From: JAIQFV01 sp041494885
GTDB taxonomy: Bacteria > Acidobacteriota > Terriglobia > JAIQFV01
Direction: 5' to 3'
Length of the DNA stretch: 64,000 nt
NCBI GenBank assembly: GCA_041494885.1
Contig: JBGQBO010000001.1
Location: 1-64,000, forward strand
Shown: positions 52,301-61,299 of the stretch, piece by piece
How the letters are laid out: every line of letters starts with the position of its first letter
How positions within the stretch are numbered: position 1 is the first letter of the stretch
The notes under the pieces: model-generated
Seen by the model: only the letters and a program-made list of their open reading frames with translations
Told to the model about the DNA's origin: nothing
The model's database searches: none
Translations under genes and position numbers: made by a program

Positions 52301-52712
52301 GAGCCTCGTCAGCGGGCACGGCCTTGCGCTGCTCTTCAACCTTTATCTCATACGGGCCAGGCGGCGCTCCTTTGTCCACCTTGTGAACGTCGATCTTGTG
52401 TTCTCCCCCTGCCGACGCGAGATAAGTGACCCAGTCCGCTTCCTGCATTGTCACCGGGCTGTCGGCTTCCAGAAGTTTCTTGCCCTCCGGCCCAACGAGC
52501 GTCGCCGACACATTCACCCCGCGCTGATAGACGAAAACGTGGATGAACTCTCCAGCCTCCAGTCTCAACGAGTAAGAGTGCGTCTCGCTTGCGGTGATCT
52601 GCCGCTCGATGAGCTTGCCCGGCTCAAGCGCGCGAACACGCGGCTCGTCCTGTGCCGTCAAAGGCCTGCCGAACAGTGCCGCCAGCAGAATCGTGGCAAT
52701 GAGGGATTTGAT
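49377..52712 (-). CDS. Exported TPR-CHAT protein with about 10 TPR units
   Basis: A paralogue of the gene at 44226-49007 with the same order: signal peptide, PPC-like beta-sandwich, TPR array, coiled linker, CHAT domain (HIASHFSF, LSACDTAVGG, ending WAPFILIGNWK). From the first standard start (TTG 52661) it is 1094 residues but lacks an export signal. The frame upstream reads IKSLIATILLAALFGRPLTAQ, a clear signal peptide matching its paralogue MKSRLGLALATLL, with ATC (52712-52710) where ATG is expected and no ATG/GTG/TTG before it in frame. The start at 52712 is therefore an inference. It begins about 19 nt after the M48 stop codon, so coupled translation is likely. Confidence 0.85.
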   Translation of the reverse strand: MKSLIATILLAALFGRPLTAQDEPRVRALEPGKLIERQITASETHSYSLRLEAGEFIHVFVYQRGVNVSATLVGPEGKKLLEADSPVTMQEADWVTYLASAGGEHKIDVHKVDKGAPPGPYEIKVEEQRKAVPADEARLSAERLSAEARVFYDENKADSYRKAIEKYEEALVVARELKNRAEEGKALFNLGGASYGLGRYEKAIEFYEQALVIARELKNRRGEGRTLYGLGIANKKLGRHEKAIEYYEQALPIARELKERGDERRALIALGNANERMSRYEKATEYYEQALSIARELKDRKSEGMGLNGLGMASLGLSRYEKAIEYFEQSLAIAREVKDRTEEGDALNNLGLASTNLSRYVKAIEYYEQALAITRELKDRAHEGNALNNLGIVYDSLSRYEKAIEYYEQALAIAREVNDRAGEGSALDNLGSTNRSLGRYEKAIEYYQQALAVKREVKDRAGEAIALIGLGNAYRGLGRDEKAIGYYEQVLAIAREVKDRAREGHALNDLGAFYSSYSRYERATEYYEQSLAIKREVKDRAGEGLTLANLMQLEQKQNNNWLAIFYGKQAVNVYQEVRGNIKTLDRESRQSYLKDKEGAYRALADLLISEARLPEAEQVLALLKEEEYSKIVRREGPLSSGLGFNKAETEGAKISDQLASLARERGALEARLDNKTANDVDRRRLDEVDSQIAQSNREFRRVMAEITKSAPTDTRGLEAAQQSQALMPDLRSLGPGTVALYTVVTKDKGWIMMVTPDSRKAYSIETNGLDETIAQLRATFKDDRFDPVPLAQRLYKMLLEAPQKEGPTLAHDLHTYGARTLMWSLDGVLRYVPVAVLHDGKDYLVKSYINVVFTTASISRLNRPVSRPWHGLGLGVSKQYGNFPALPGVEHELQSIFSEKTGSPGSGVLAGQIRLNEAFNKRSMMEGLRQGFTVVHIASHFSFDTANEEKSYLLLGDGNGLTLEELQDYQNIFEKVELLTLSACDTAVGGANGKEVEGFAYLAQNLGANAVVASLWPVADVGAEALMREFYYLRSKDQSLSKAEAFQRAQLALLRGEEKSLDAREKKARSRGPQVAAAEGGNGMVPYKKDASAPFAHPHYWAPFILIGNWK
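51065..52240 (-). repeat. 120-bp tandem repeats coding for TPR units (about 10 copies)
   Basis: The same 120-nt period and consensus as in the larger paralogue, in frame, with about half as many units. The difference in copy number accounts for most of the length difference between the two proteins. Confidence 0.82.
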
Positions 52713-52731
52713 TGTGGGGAAATTGATACGT

Positions 52732-54672
52732 CTATCCTTCTCGTCGGGGCAGTATCACCACGAGCCACTCGGCGACCCTGCCTTGAACAAATCGCGCGGC
52801 AATTCCCAATTGAGGATAAAACGCGTAAGGCACTTCCGCATTGAACACCGTGGCCTCGGCGGACGTGGGCCCAAGCACCTGCGTGACCTGCAGCTCAGTC
52901 ATGCCGACTCGCAGCGTCCTCGCCTGCCCGCCCGGCCCCTGCGTCTGCAGTTTGAGCGCGGGTGCAGCGGGACCGTTGAGAGAGACGGCTACCACTTGAT
53001 CGGTCCCGATCACATCGATGCCGTACTTCGGATAGCGATAGCGATTGAGTTTTGCCTCGCGCGCAATCGGAATTGAGATGGCTGGGCCGAGGCGCTTCAG
53101 GACGTCTTCGATTGAATCGCCAAGCTGGATTCGAATCCCCTGGCCGACTTCTACCGGAGGCAAAGGGCGGAATCCCTGGGTCGTCGTGGCGCGAATCTGT
53201 TGCTCCGTTTCGCACCTCATGCCGGACTCACTGCACAGCTTGGAGTAACTGTCCAGTCCGAGCTTCCACCATATGGAAGCGGGACTGGCTAATTTCAAGT
53301 ACTTGTACAGCGCGTCAGACGCGTTACGCCTTTGATTCTCCTTGCCCGATTGAAGCAACTCTTGAGCGTAGTTGTACAGGATCGCCCCGCGAACGGCCGC
53401 GACGTTGCCGGCCAGCCGGTTGGCTTCTCCCAAATACCGATCGCTCAGATCGGTCTTTCCAGCGGCGAGGTCTGCCACGCTCAAGTTGACCAGCACCGTC
53501 GCGCGCGAAACCGGGCCCAGCGAATTGTCTTTCATCATGGCCGCCGCTGCTTCTTCCAGGTACTTACTTGCCTTGCCCACATCCTTGCCTTCGGGGCGAA
53601 CCAGATACGCGATGCCCAGGTTGGCTTTCGCCAGGGCGAGGTCGGGCTTCAAGCGCAACGCTTCTTCGAGCGCGCGAGTGGCTTGAGTCCAAAGCTCCGA
53701 GTTGATTCCCCGGCCTTTTTCGATGAGGCTCTCCGGTCGTCGATAGAACCCGCCGATCATGAGGTGACCGATTCCGAACTCGGCCACGTCTTCAGGGCGA
53801 AGCAGGTCGCAATACTCCATCAAGCGCGCGTAGCCGAGATTGGCTTGCGCCTCGACGCAGTCGGGAAATTCCTTTACGACCGATACGAAACATCGCTCGG
53901 CCGAGCCGTATTGCTCAACGGTGAGGAATAAGACCCCATTGGTAAACGCTCCCATGGACTTCCAAACCGAGGCTTTGTCCTTTTCGAGTAATGCCAATCT
54001 CTGCGACCAGGAAGGATGCGACTCAGGCCAAAGTGGAGCATATTCCAACCCCAGGTCGATGAACCGCTTTGGCGCGTTCATCGCTTCATGAAAGTCGTAA
54101 CCGGCCGCCAGAGTCAGCCGGATGCCATTTTTATCGGCAGCCAGTTCCTTCTCTTGTGAGAATACGGTCATCACCAACAGCGTATTGCCAGGGGAAGTAT
54201 GCTGGACATGGCCCAGGGTGATGTGGGAGAGCTCGTGTCCCAGAATGAATGCCAACCGGCTGGCGTTTCCCTCGATGATAGAATTGAGTAAGGCCTGGTT
54301 GACACACACCCAGGGTGTCCCCTTGTAAAGAGTGGAGAAGGCGTTGGGATCCTGTGGGTTCATCTTCAACATCTGCATTTCCTCTTCGGTCAGGAGGTGG
54401 AGCTGCGGAGGCCACGCGAGTCCCGCTGGAGGTGAAACCACAGTCAGAAGTCGTTCCCAAACCGCCTCCAACAGAACGATATTCGGATCACTCTCACCCC
54501 CCTGCAGCTGCTCGTGAGGTTCAGCCGCAACTTCAACCCTCGGAGGGAAAACCGGAAATGTGACCGCGGCGACCAGCGCTAAAACGAATAGAGGGTGCAA
54601 AAGCTTTTTCACCGCGGCAGAGGTATGAGCGATTTGCCCAGCGACGTATTCAAGTTTGTGAGCCGGAGACAT
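52732..54672 (-). CDS. Exported M48 metalloprotease with TPR region
   Basis: About 646 residues from ATG 54672 (AAAGGA lies 5-6 nt before it); an earlier ATG at 54717 overlaps the caspase stop by 4 nt and would add 15 residues. A hydrophobic export segment (LLHPLFVLALVAAVTFPVF) is followed by the M48 domain, with zinc motif HELSH in ILGHELSHITLGH and the downstream Glu in EKELAADKNG. TPR-like helices (ALEEALRLKPDLALAKANLGIAYL) follow, and a C-terminal region with a short repeat of LGPxxSx-type segments. The family includes BepA-like periplasmic proteases with TPRs. It sits between the caspase and CHAT genes in one apparent operon. Confidence 0.88.
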   Translation of the reverse strand: MSPAHKLEYVAGQIAHTSAAVKKLLHPLFVLALVAAVTFPVFPPRVEVAAEPHEQLQGGESDPNIVLLEAVWERLLTVVSPPAGLAWPPQLHLLTEEEMQMLKMNPQDPNAFSTLYKGTPWVCVNQALLNSIIEGNASRLAFILGHELSHITLGHVQHTSPGNTLLVMTVFSQEKELAADKNGIRLTLAAGYDFHEAMNAPKRFIDLGLEYAPLWPESHPSWSQRLALLEKDKASVWKSMGAFTNGVLFLTVEQYGSAERCFVSVVKEFPDCVEAQANLGYARLMEYCDLLRPEDVAEFGIGHLMIGGFYRRPESLIEKGRGINSELWTQATRALEEALRLKPDLALAKANLGIAYLVRPEGKDVGKASKYLEEAAAAMMKDNSLGPVSRATVLVNLSVADLAAGKTDLSDRYLGEANRLAGNVAAVRGAILYNYAQELLQSGKENQRRNASDALYKYLKLASPASIWWKLGLDSYSKLCSESGMRCETEQQIRATTTQGFRPLPPVEVGQGIRIQLGDSIEDVLKRLGPAISIPIAREAKLNRYRYPKYGIDVIGTDQVVAVSLNGPAAPALKLQTQGPGGQARTLRVGMTELQVTQVLGPTSAEATVFNAEVPYAFYPQLGIAARFVQGRVAEWLVVILPRREG

Positions 54673-54713
54673 GCGTTTCCTTTCTGGATTGATTTGCCAG
54701 CAGGATTGCCTGC

Positions 54714-57134
54714 TCATTGTGGTTTGCCCACGCTACGTAAATACATCCGGTCAATTGACCAGTTGAGCGGCACATCCGTTTGCGCCGCTCTCGAGGCTGT
54801 TCCTATCCCGTGCAGAAGTTTCGCAAGCGGCGTGTCGCTTCCCGTGCCCCGCGTCATCACGCCCTTAAACTCCAGGATGAACGGATCGGGAATAGGCTCT
54901 TCGCTGGCCAGAAGAATATAGGTGTCGAGCCCGAACGGCGCACCCATACTCACCATTCCGGGGTCCCCGAGAAGTATCACCCTGGGCTGCTCGATCGGGG
55001 GTTTATTGGGATCCAGCGGAAAAACGTTCTCCACGTCTCCTCGCTTGTTGAACAGCAGGGCGCTGTCGCCGTGACTGTCAATGGCGAACACATAAACCCT
55101 TCGCTGCTTCACGTACTGGTTATCATCCTGAAGCCGCTTCAAGGCAGCCTCATCGCCTACCAGGACCAGATCGTACTTCACCCCTTCTTCAACTTCGCCT
55201 TGTCGTATGATTTGATCCGTGCCTGCTTTTCTGAGCGCCAGCGTGTAAGGAAAAGACTGGCTCGTAGAAGCTTGTATCTCGAGCCACCCCCTGATCCTGC
55301 TCAACGTGACCGCCTGCTCCTCCAGTTGTTCTGCCGCGGCCGCAGGGTCGGCACTGCCAATAGTCCAGTCGGTTCTGATCGGGAGCGGATTGCTTCCCTT
55401 TTCCTTGTCCTCTTTCGTCACGCCGGGACGGACCCATGCATACTCGATATTGTCACCGTTCATCCGGCCGGCCAGAATGTAGTTCGCCTCCTGTGGGGAC
55501 TTCGTGATTTCGATGGACAGGCGGCTGGTTCCCCGACCCAGCTTGATGGCCTGTTTCAACTCGGTCGAAGGCGGCAGATTTACGAACAAGGGTGAGCGGG
55601 TGGTCATGCCGGATGCAAACTTGCCCATCGCCGGAGCCAGGCCCAACACTTGAGTCCGTCCATCGGGCATGAGTGCTTTCCAGCCAGCCGATTCATACTG
55701 CACCACGTACGCGGGAGTCTCCTCGGTTGGGTCCTCCACCATTTCGACGTGGTCAGATTTACTCAGTGCCGCAACCTCTTGAGCGGCTCGCGCAAGGTCG
55801 CTCTTGCTGACTCCCGGCGGGATCCACACCTTCAGGTCGGCTCGTTCGGGAGCGGCCCAGCGATCAATCGCAAACAGGTCACCCTGCTTTAACGTCGCGA
55901 CGTTGCCCTCTATGACGATCGCTTCGGAGCTGTTTAATCCCTTCACTTCGGTCACGCGAAGCCGCACTGGTTTTTCATTGGCGCCGGATGTGAGCTTCTT
56001 GAGCTCGCTGCCTTTGCTCAGCCCGATGGCCTGCCCACCCTGCAATTCAGCGATGACCTTGTCTTTGACTCGGACGAGCGCAGCGGTCGGGCCACCAGAG
56101 GTTCTGTCGGTTGACTTTCCGAAGAGCGGCCCCTTGCGACGGTCCTGATTGCCTTCAAGAACGGGCTCATGCCTGACATTTTCGCCTTTCATGAAGCTGG
56201 TGACTCTCTGAAAGATTCGCTCGGCTGGCTCGTCGACCGAAACAGACGGCTGATTCAGAACGCTTGTCAGCGCCCAACTGAAATTGCCGCGCTCTGTATC
56301 TTCATACCTTTTTTCTCCTGCCTGTTCGTTGTCCTGCGAAGCGGACAGGATGAGCGCACCTAATTCGCCGGGCGGCTCCTTGAATCCCGGTTCTTCTGCC
56401 ACATCCGTCTCAATGTAGGGCAGCATTCGGGACTTCTCTTCCATCGGATATCCGCGGCCGATAGAACCGCTGTGGCAGCTGTCGAAGATTGCCGTTAGCG
56501 TGACGCCTTTCTTCAGTGCTTCAAGGAAAAGCCGCGCCAGCTCTTTGTCACGAATATCGAGTGCGCCCCGATTTGAATCGGCCGGCACCACGCTTTCGTC
56601 GTATCCATCAGACTCCCCGCCCTTCGAGTTCCTCACCCGTGATCCGTGTCCGGAGTAGTAAAACACGCACACATCCCCGGCGTTCGCACCGTCGATCAGG
56701 TCTCTCCGGATAGCCGCCAGGATGGCCGCGCGCGTGGCTTTTTGATCTTCGAGGGTTTCGATCGCAGTGAATCCATATTTTCGCGTCAGCACCTCGCGCA
56801 TTGCCGCGAGATCATTCTTGGGCCCGTCGAGATTGGTGAACGCAGCACGTCCCCCGCCCCGGGCAACCGAGGCCGGTTGTCTATGGGCGGTTTCGCTCTT
56901 GACCACGCCAGGATCCTTTGGTTTCTCATCGGCTTGCTGCGGTTGGTAAACACCGATGCCGACCAGGAGCGCTCGCTTCACCGGCTCGCGGGCCCCGGCC
57001 GGCTTTGTGGGTTTCTGGCCGCCTTGAACAATCTGGTTGGGATTTGAGAGGCCAGCAGTGTTCGTGGGGACGCTAAACACTAACAGCGATAGCAGCAGAC
57101 CGATTGACGTGAATCTGCGGATTGAGATTCTCAC
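54714..57134 (-). CDS. Exported caspase-DUF4384 protein
   Basis: About 806 residues from GTG 57134, chosen because GGAGGGATCACT precedes it and a signal peptide follows (RISIRRFTSIGLLLSLLVFSVP). The caspase-like domain starts at RALLVGIGVYQ; the His is in YYSGHGSRVRN (about residue 165) and the Cys in FDSCHSGS (about 225). An insert (GYDESVVPADS) typical of metacaspases provides the acidic Ca-binding context. The C-terminus, from about 660, resembles DUF4384 (YDLVLVGDEAALKR, VYVFAIDSHGDSALLFNKRGD). It appears to head a protease operon of caspase, M48 and CHAT genes. Confidence 0.88.
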   Translation of the reverse strand: MRISIRRFTSIGLLLSLLVFSVPTNTAGLSNPNQIVQGGQKPTKPAGAREPVKRALLVGIGVYQPQQADEKPKDPGVVKSETAHRQPASVARGGGRAAFTNLDGPKNDLAAMREVLTRKYGFTAIETLEDQKATRAAILAAIRRDLIDGANAGDVCVFYYSGHGSRVRNSKGGESDGYDESVVPADSNRGALDIRDKELARLFLEALKKGVTLTAIFDSCHSGSIGRGYPMEEKSRMLPYIETDVAEEPGFKEPPGELGALILSASQDNEQAGEKRYEDTERGNFSWALTSVLNQPSVSVDEPAERIFQRVTSFMKGENVRHEPVLEGNQDRRKGPLFGKSTDRTSGGPTAALVRVKDKVIAELQGGQAIGLSKGSELKKLTSGANEKPVRLRVTEVKGLNSSEAIVIEGNVATLKQGDLFAIDRWAAPERADLKVWIPPGVSKSDLARAAQEVAALSKSDHVEMVEDPTEETPAYVVQYESAGWKALMPDGRTQVLGLAPAMGKFASGMTTRSPLFVNLPPSTELKQAIKLGRGTSRLSIEITKSPQEANYILAGRMNGDNIEYAWVRPGVTKEDKEKGSNPLPIRTDWTIGSADPAAAAEQLEEQAVTLSRIRGWLEIQASTSQSFPYTLALRKAGTDQIIRQGEVEEGVKYDLVLVGDEAALKRLQDDNQYVKQRRVYVFAIDSHGDSALLFNKRGDVENVFPLDPNKPPIEQPRVILLGDPGMVSMGAPFGLDTYILLASEEPIPDPFILEFKGVMTRGTGSDTPLAKLLHGIGTASRAAQTDVPLNWSIDRMYLRSVGKPQ

Positions 57135-57286
57135 AGTGATCCCTCCGCCTGTGCTTTGGAGCCAAGCCAAATGAGGGGCGCGTGAGTACCGCGTGGCCTC
57201 GATCTGGAGTGTTTGGTTTTGAGGTGGAGGGCTGCGCCTTCGTGCAGCCCTCACGCTGTCATGTAGAGAGCTGATCGGCTGTCTGT

Positions 57287-57781
57287 TTATGGGAAAAGCT
57301 GCCACGTGAAGGTGCCGTAGCAACTCGCGCTTCTCGGGCCCCACGTGTAACTGCTGCCATCATTAAAGATCGCCGCGGCGTAGAGTTGTGTTGTGCCTGA
57401 CCCGGTATAGGCATAGGAATCACCCCAGGGTGCGATTGTCCCCCGGTAGGCCCCATCAATGTACAGGCGGATATACCAACTGCTGCGGTTGTCAAAGACG
57501 ACCGCGCATGAACCCGGTCCTGACCCCTTTGACTTTTCCCCACCCTTCGCCGCCGGGGCGGGAACCTGCTTCCCGGGATCGTTCTTCTCGGAGTCACTCT
57601 TGATGTTCGCATCAGGACCACCCCCGCCTCTGCTCTTCTGGGCGTGTTCCTTTTCAGTTTTACCCTGGGCGCCCTTACTTGTGGTCTGGGCGGCGGATGT
57701 GGTCGACAGCATGAACACTAGAAAGGTGGCGGACACGAAGAACAACACGAACAGCCCCGCTGTTCTGGATTTGAATCTCAT
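57287..57781 (-). CDS. Small secreted protein, unknown function
   Basis: About 164 residues from ATG 57781 (GAAGGAG lies 9 nt upstream). It has a signal peptide (TAGLFVLFFVSATFLVFMLS), then a low-complexity Lys/Gly/Ser/Glu-rich segment, then a C-terminal domain of about 70 residues with Cys at both ends (SCAVVFDN...ASCYGTFTWQLF) and aromatic, Gly-rich strands. The two Cys could form a disulfide. I do not recognise the family. It lies 152 nt upstream of the caspase-DUF4384 gene on the same strand, so co-expression or a substrate role is possible. Confidence 0.6.
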   Translation of the reverse strand: MRFKSRTAGLFVLFFVSATFLVFMLSTTSAAQTTSKGAQGKTEKEHAQKSRGGGGPDANIKSDSEKNDPGKQVPAPAAKGGEKSKGSGPGSCAVVFDNRSSWYIRLYIDGAYRGTIAPWGDSYAYTGSGTTQLYAAAIFNDGSSYTWGPRSASCYGTFTWQLFP

Positions 57782-59874
57782 CGTTTTTTTCTCCTTCACT
57801 TGTTCTTGTTGGGGGCGAGCGTAATCCGCAGGCTTTCGGCGGAATACCCTGTGAACCCCGTGGAAAATTCGTTACAGCTCCGATGGGGATGGAGCCAGTT
57901 TGCAAAAGGGATCACTTCGGCCCGGGTAAGCGCAACAAGAGTTTCTCCAGAGGTGGTCGCTGAAGCGGGTGAGTGTGCTACCCCTTTTGATTGACACGCG
58001 CAACCATCGCGCCAGCCAATACAGATCTCAAGGAAAATCAGTTGCGATGATAACACCCGAGTCTGATGTTGGCCAGAGGAAAGTGTGTCTGTTTAACGGG
58101 TCGGCAGCGCTCTGCTCATAGCATTTGCCGACCCTAAACTCCTCCGTCCGAGCACCTCCTCTCATTTACAGTGACTTCAATGTCAACTCTCCGTCGCCGC
58201 AACGACTGACTGAATCGGGAGGACGGTTGCCAAACCCCGTCGCTGCGGCTCAAAGGGCTGTTGTCACTCACCTGCTTCTCTCATTTTCTTGTCCCGGGTT
58301 GAATCGATTCAATGCGTTGTCAGAATCCGCGGACAAGCCACTCTTGCCCTTCAGGCTTCAGTGATCCCGTGCCGCCTGCCGTTTTTCGCCGCTTACAACC
58401 AGTAGTGGCCAGAACTCGTAAACATTACAGGCGGCTGTTCGTGTCAATTCGCAAGGCCGGTCAGCAGATTGTCTGAAGATCTTCTTCATGGGCAGAAAGG
58501 TTAATTCAGGTGACACCCACGCATCCCATCGAAAAGGGATTACTCCTTATGCTAAACCGTTCAGCAGGCTTGTCTGCCAGATCGTGACCATGCGCAGGAT
58601 CACAGCCCGGCTCCGCAGGCTTGAGTGCGTACAGCCCACGGTTTTACCGGAGGGAAAGCCGACGTCCATCGGTTTCTCACTCCGATTCATCGGGGTTGAT
58701 CTTCTTCCCGGATCGGCCGTTAACGACCGACTTATTCCCCCCAGCCCCGATGAACCGGGATAAGACTTCCAACTCCCCAGCTCCCGCCGCCGAACCGCCG
58801 GGCTGTCCCGCCTGGGCGGGTCCCCTCAAAGGGGACTATCGTGTCTCGGCGGTACTTCTCAATTTTCGAACCCGGAGGAGCCGGAGCCAAACACGGCTGA
58901 TTTGCATAGGTTGGACATCTTGCAAACGAGAGCTGACACCAGCGTAGACAAAGGGCCAAAATCGACCCGGGAAGGATTTCTTGCCGGCAAAAACGCGCAT
59001 CTCCATTCACAAAGCAGAGTCAAGAAAGAGCAAGAACCTGACGTCCCAATTCCTGCCGGAATTCTCTCCCTGTAAGAAAGAAAACATCTCAACGGGTGAT
59101 GCCCAAGTCCATACGAACCATGGTCCAACGGAAAAAATCGCACAGAACGGGAGGGCAGTTTGCCAATGGGATTATCCGGTCCGTTAGGAGCGGACAATCT
59201 AGAGACACGCATCCAGCCCAACCGATTTAACTCCCATAGGAGCGAGATCTATGATAGCCAAGCCTTTCATCCTGATCACCAGCTGGATCGATGTCGCTCC
59301 GATGGACCTTGGAGAACAGCATAGACGGTATGTTGGACTATGAATAGACTGCTCCTCACGGAGCTAGAGGAAGGCAACCGCCTGCGTCCCTTCCGGTCTA
59401 ATGATTTGGAAAATGGTCCGTCGACAATCAACAGGTCGACCTGTTAAATTTTGAGACCCGGCCCTCTCACTATGACCTTCTGCTGGAGAATCCGGCAATG
59501 CCTCGGTTCAGGTGTATTCTGTATTCAATTCGCCGTCATGTGGCTCGACGTTTGACATGCTTTGCGCCCTCAGGAAGTGCGTGCGGTCTGCAAATAAAAA
59601 TAAGACGGACCTACTCCCAAGCGTCTTTCGTAAACCCCCAAACGATTGCTTGACACGCATGCTCTTTCAAGGTTAACTAATATCCGTCTTTCCATCCTGA
59701 AGGTGTTAAAGGGTCAGTGTTAAGGCTCAAAGCTGCTGCATCTCCGCCGAGGGAGTGCTTTCTCCATCTGTCAGATAGCGGTCTGGATTTGCCATCTCAA
59801 GGGTAGCGTTGCTGGAGGGATGAGTGTTCCCGCGCCGACTCTGAGACGCCAAGACCACCCAAGGAGGTGTAGTT
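57782..59874. other. About 2 kb without a convincing gene
   Basis: Only short overlapping frames without recognisable motifs are seen on either strand. Near 58797-58840 two G+C-rich hairpins occur (CCCGCC-TG-GGCGGG, then GTCCCC-TCAAA-GGGGAC). The part before 59875 should hold the promoter of the Cys-rich gene. No tRNA, rRNA or transposase was noticed. Confidence 0.5.
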
Positions 59875-61260
59875 ATGTCAAATAACCGCATGTCAGAAGA
59901 AGATCGACTGAAAGAGCTGAGAGAGACAGGCGAAGCGGTTGGAAAACTCGCTAAAGATGAAGCTGCTTTTACGAGGACCGTGGAGGCCTTTCGAGCACTG
60001 GACGCGGAGAAGTTTCAATCTGAATTGTCCAGGCTCGGCTTGCTGCCCTTTTGCATCTGGATCTGCAGATGGCTGTGTAGCAAGCATTGCGTGTTCCTTT
60101 GTACTAAGATCTGCCGCGAACCGATCAAGGAGCCACCGTCCATCGCGGAGATGCGTGAGTTCGCTCAAATCACGGAGCGGCTCGCTGCTGATGAAGCGTT
60201 GTTGAAGCGTTTTCTTGATGCGATTGATCGTGAAGATGCCGACACCTTCAACCGGCTGCTGGTTGAGACGAAATGGCAACGCTTCTGTCACCAGCTCTGC
60301 CATTACCTGTGCCAGGTTCGTTGCCGCCGCGTTTGCAGGCTGCTCTGCCCTCCCCGTCCGGTGATTACAGAGGTAGGTCTAATCCCTACATCACAGATTG
60401 ATGCCACCGGTCGCGCCGCGGGCCCTAGTTTTCCTCCTGGACCCACGCCGGTGGACAATAAGCCGGCGGGAGTTGGGGACCACCCTTTCGGGGGCTTGGC
60501 AAACATCCAGGGGGTCTTTAACATCGCCAGCCCTTTCCAGTACAAGGTGGAGTTTGCGACGGCCCCAGGAGGCCCCTGGACCCCCATCATGACCCCCGTC
60601 TATGACTTCGACTGCAGTGTTTGGCCGTTCACCTATTACTACCGCAACCCTGATCCCGGTGGATGGTACAACATTGACGTCGATGTCGGCGGGCGCGGAG
60701 TTATGGGATGTCTCGGAAGACAATATCTCACCGACTGGCAGACCCCGAACGATCGGGACAAGCTCTACTACCTCAAGCTCACTGTGCGCAACGCCGCACT
60801 CGCAGAGTTCGACAGTAAGGTGGTTCCGGCACGGGTGGACAACGGCGCGCCACAACCCACTCCGCCGGTTATCGAGCTTGAGCTCCAGACGCCGGATGGC
60901 AAGCGGCGGAAACTGGGTTGCTGCGAGAAGGTCGATCGTGGCGATGGAAACCTGGTCGTCATCCGCCTCCAAGCCTGGGACGAGAACTTCAGCCACATCG
61001 ACGTCGCTCTGCTTGGCGGTTGTAATGCCAGCTACGCCATCGTTGATAAGGGAGGCAATCCGCTTTCCAAAACCTACAATGGCAACACGGCAGATACCGG
61101 GTATCCGGCACTCACGGAGTTCCTGTGGGATCCCTGGAAGGACAAGATCGATCCCTGCTGCTACTTGATTGATGTCCGGATCTATGACCGGGTCATCATT
61201 AACAACGCATGGTCGGGAGGCCACGCCGCCGAGGCTTGGCGTTCCATCACAATCGCGTAG
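59875..61260 (+). CDS. Protein with two (C-X3)6 cysteine-stripe modules
   Basis: A 461-residue protein with no signal peptide. Residues about 25-80 and 103-158 are two copies of one module: a helical part (LAKDEAAFTRTVEAFRALD / LAADEALLKRFLDAIDRED) followed by six Cys exactly four residues apart (Cys60, 64, 68, 72, 76, 80 and Cys138, 142, 146, 150, 154, 158). In a helix this puts all Cys on one face, suggesting metal or Fe-S/thiolate binding. The C-terminal half is a beta-rich domain with further Cys pairs (GCCEKV, DPCCYLID). AAGGAGGTG precedes the ATG. I do not recognise a named family. A hairpin lies downstream. Confidence 0.75.
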   Translation: MSNNRMSEEDRLKELRETGEAVGKLAKDEAAFTRTVEAFRALDAEKFQSELSRLGLLPFCIWICRWLCSKHCVFLCTKICREPIKEPPSIAEMREFAQITERLAADEALLKRFLDAIDREDADTFNRLLVETKWQRFCHQLCHYLCQVRCRRVCRLLCPPRPVITEVGLIPTSQIDATGRAAGPSFPPGPTPVDNKPAGVGDHPFGGLANIQGVFNIASPFQYKVEFATAPGGPWTPIMTPVYDFDCSVWPFTYYYRNPDPGGWYNIDVDVGGRGVMGCLGRQYLTDWQTPNDRDKLYYLKLTVRNAALAEFDSKVVPARVDNGAPQPTPPVIELELQTPDGKRRKLGCCEKVDRGDGNLVVIRLQAWDENFSHIDVALLGGCNASYAIVDKGGNPLSKTYNGNTADTGYPALTEFLWDPWKDKIDPCCYLIDVRIYDRVIINNAWSGGHAAEAWRSITIA

Positions 61261-61299
61261 TGTGCTGCAACGTTCCTTTTTCTGCCTTGTGACTTATGG

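Noticed and set aside
35141..57800. Type III-E CRISPR (Craspase) locus because of TPR-CHAT genes
   Set aside because: No CRISPR repeats, no Cas7-11 and no cas1/2; the CHAT proteins have signal peptides, unlike the CRISPR-associated ones.
58859..59221. 120-codon frame in the empty 2-kb region
   Set aside because: Composition unlike a protein gene, no motif, no ribosome-binding site; several equally long frames overlap it.
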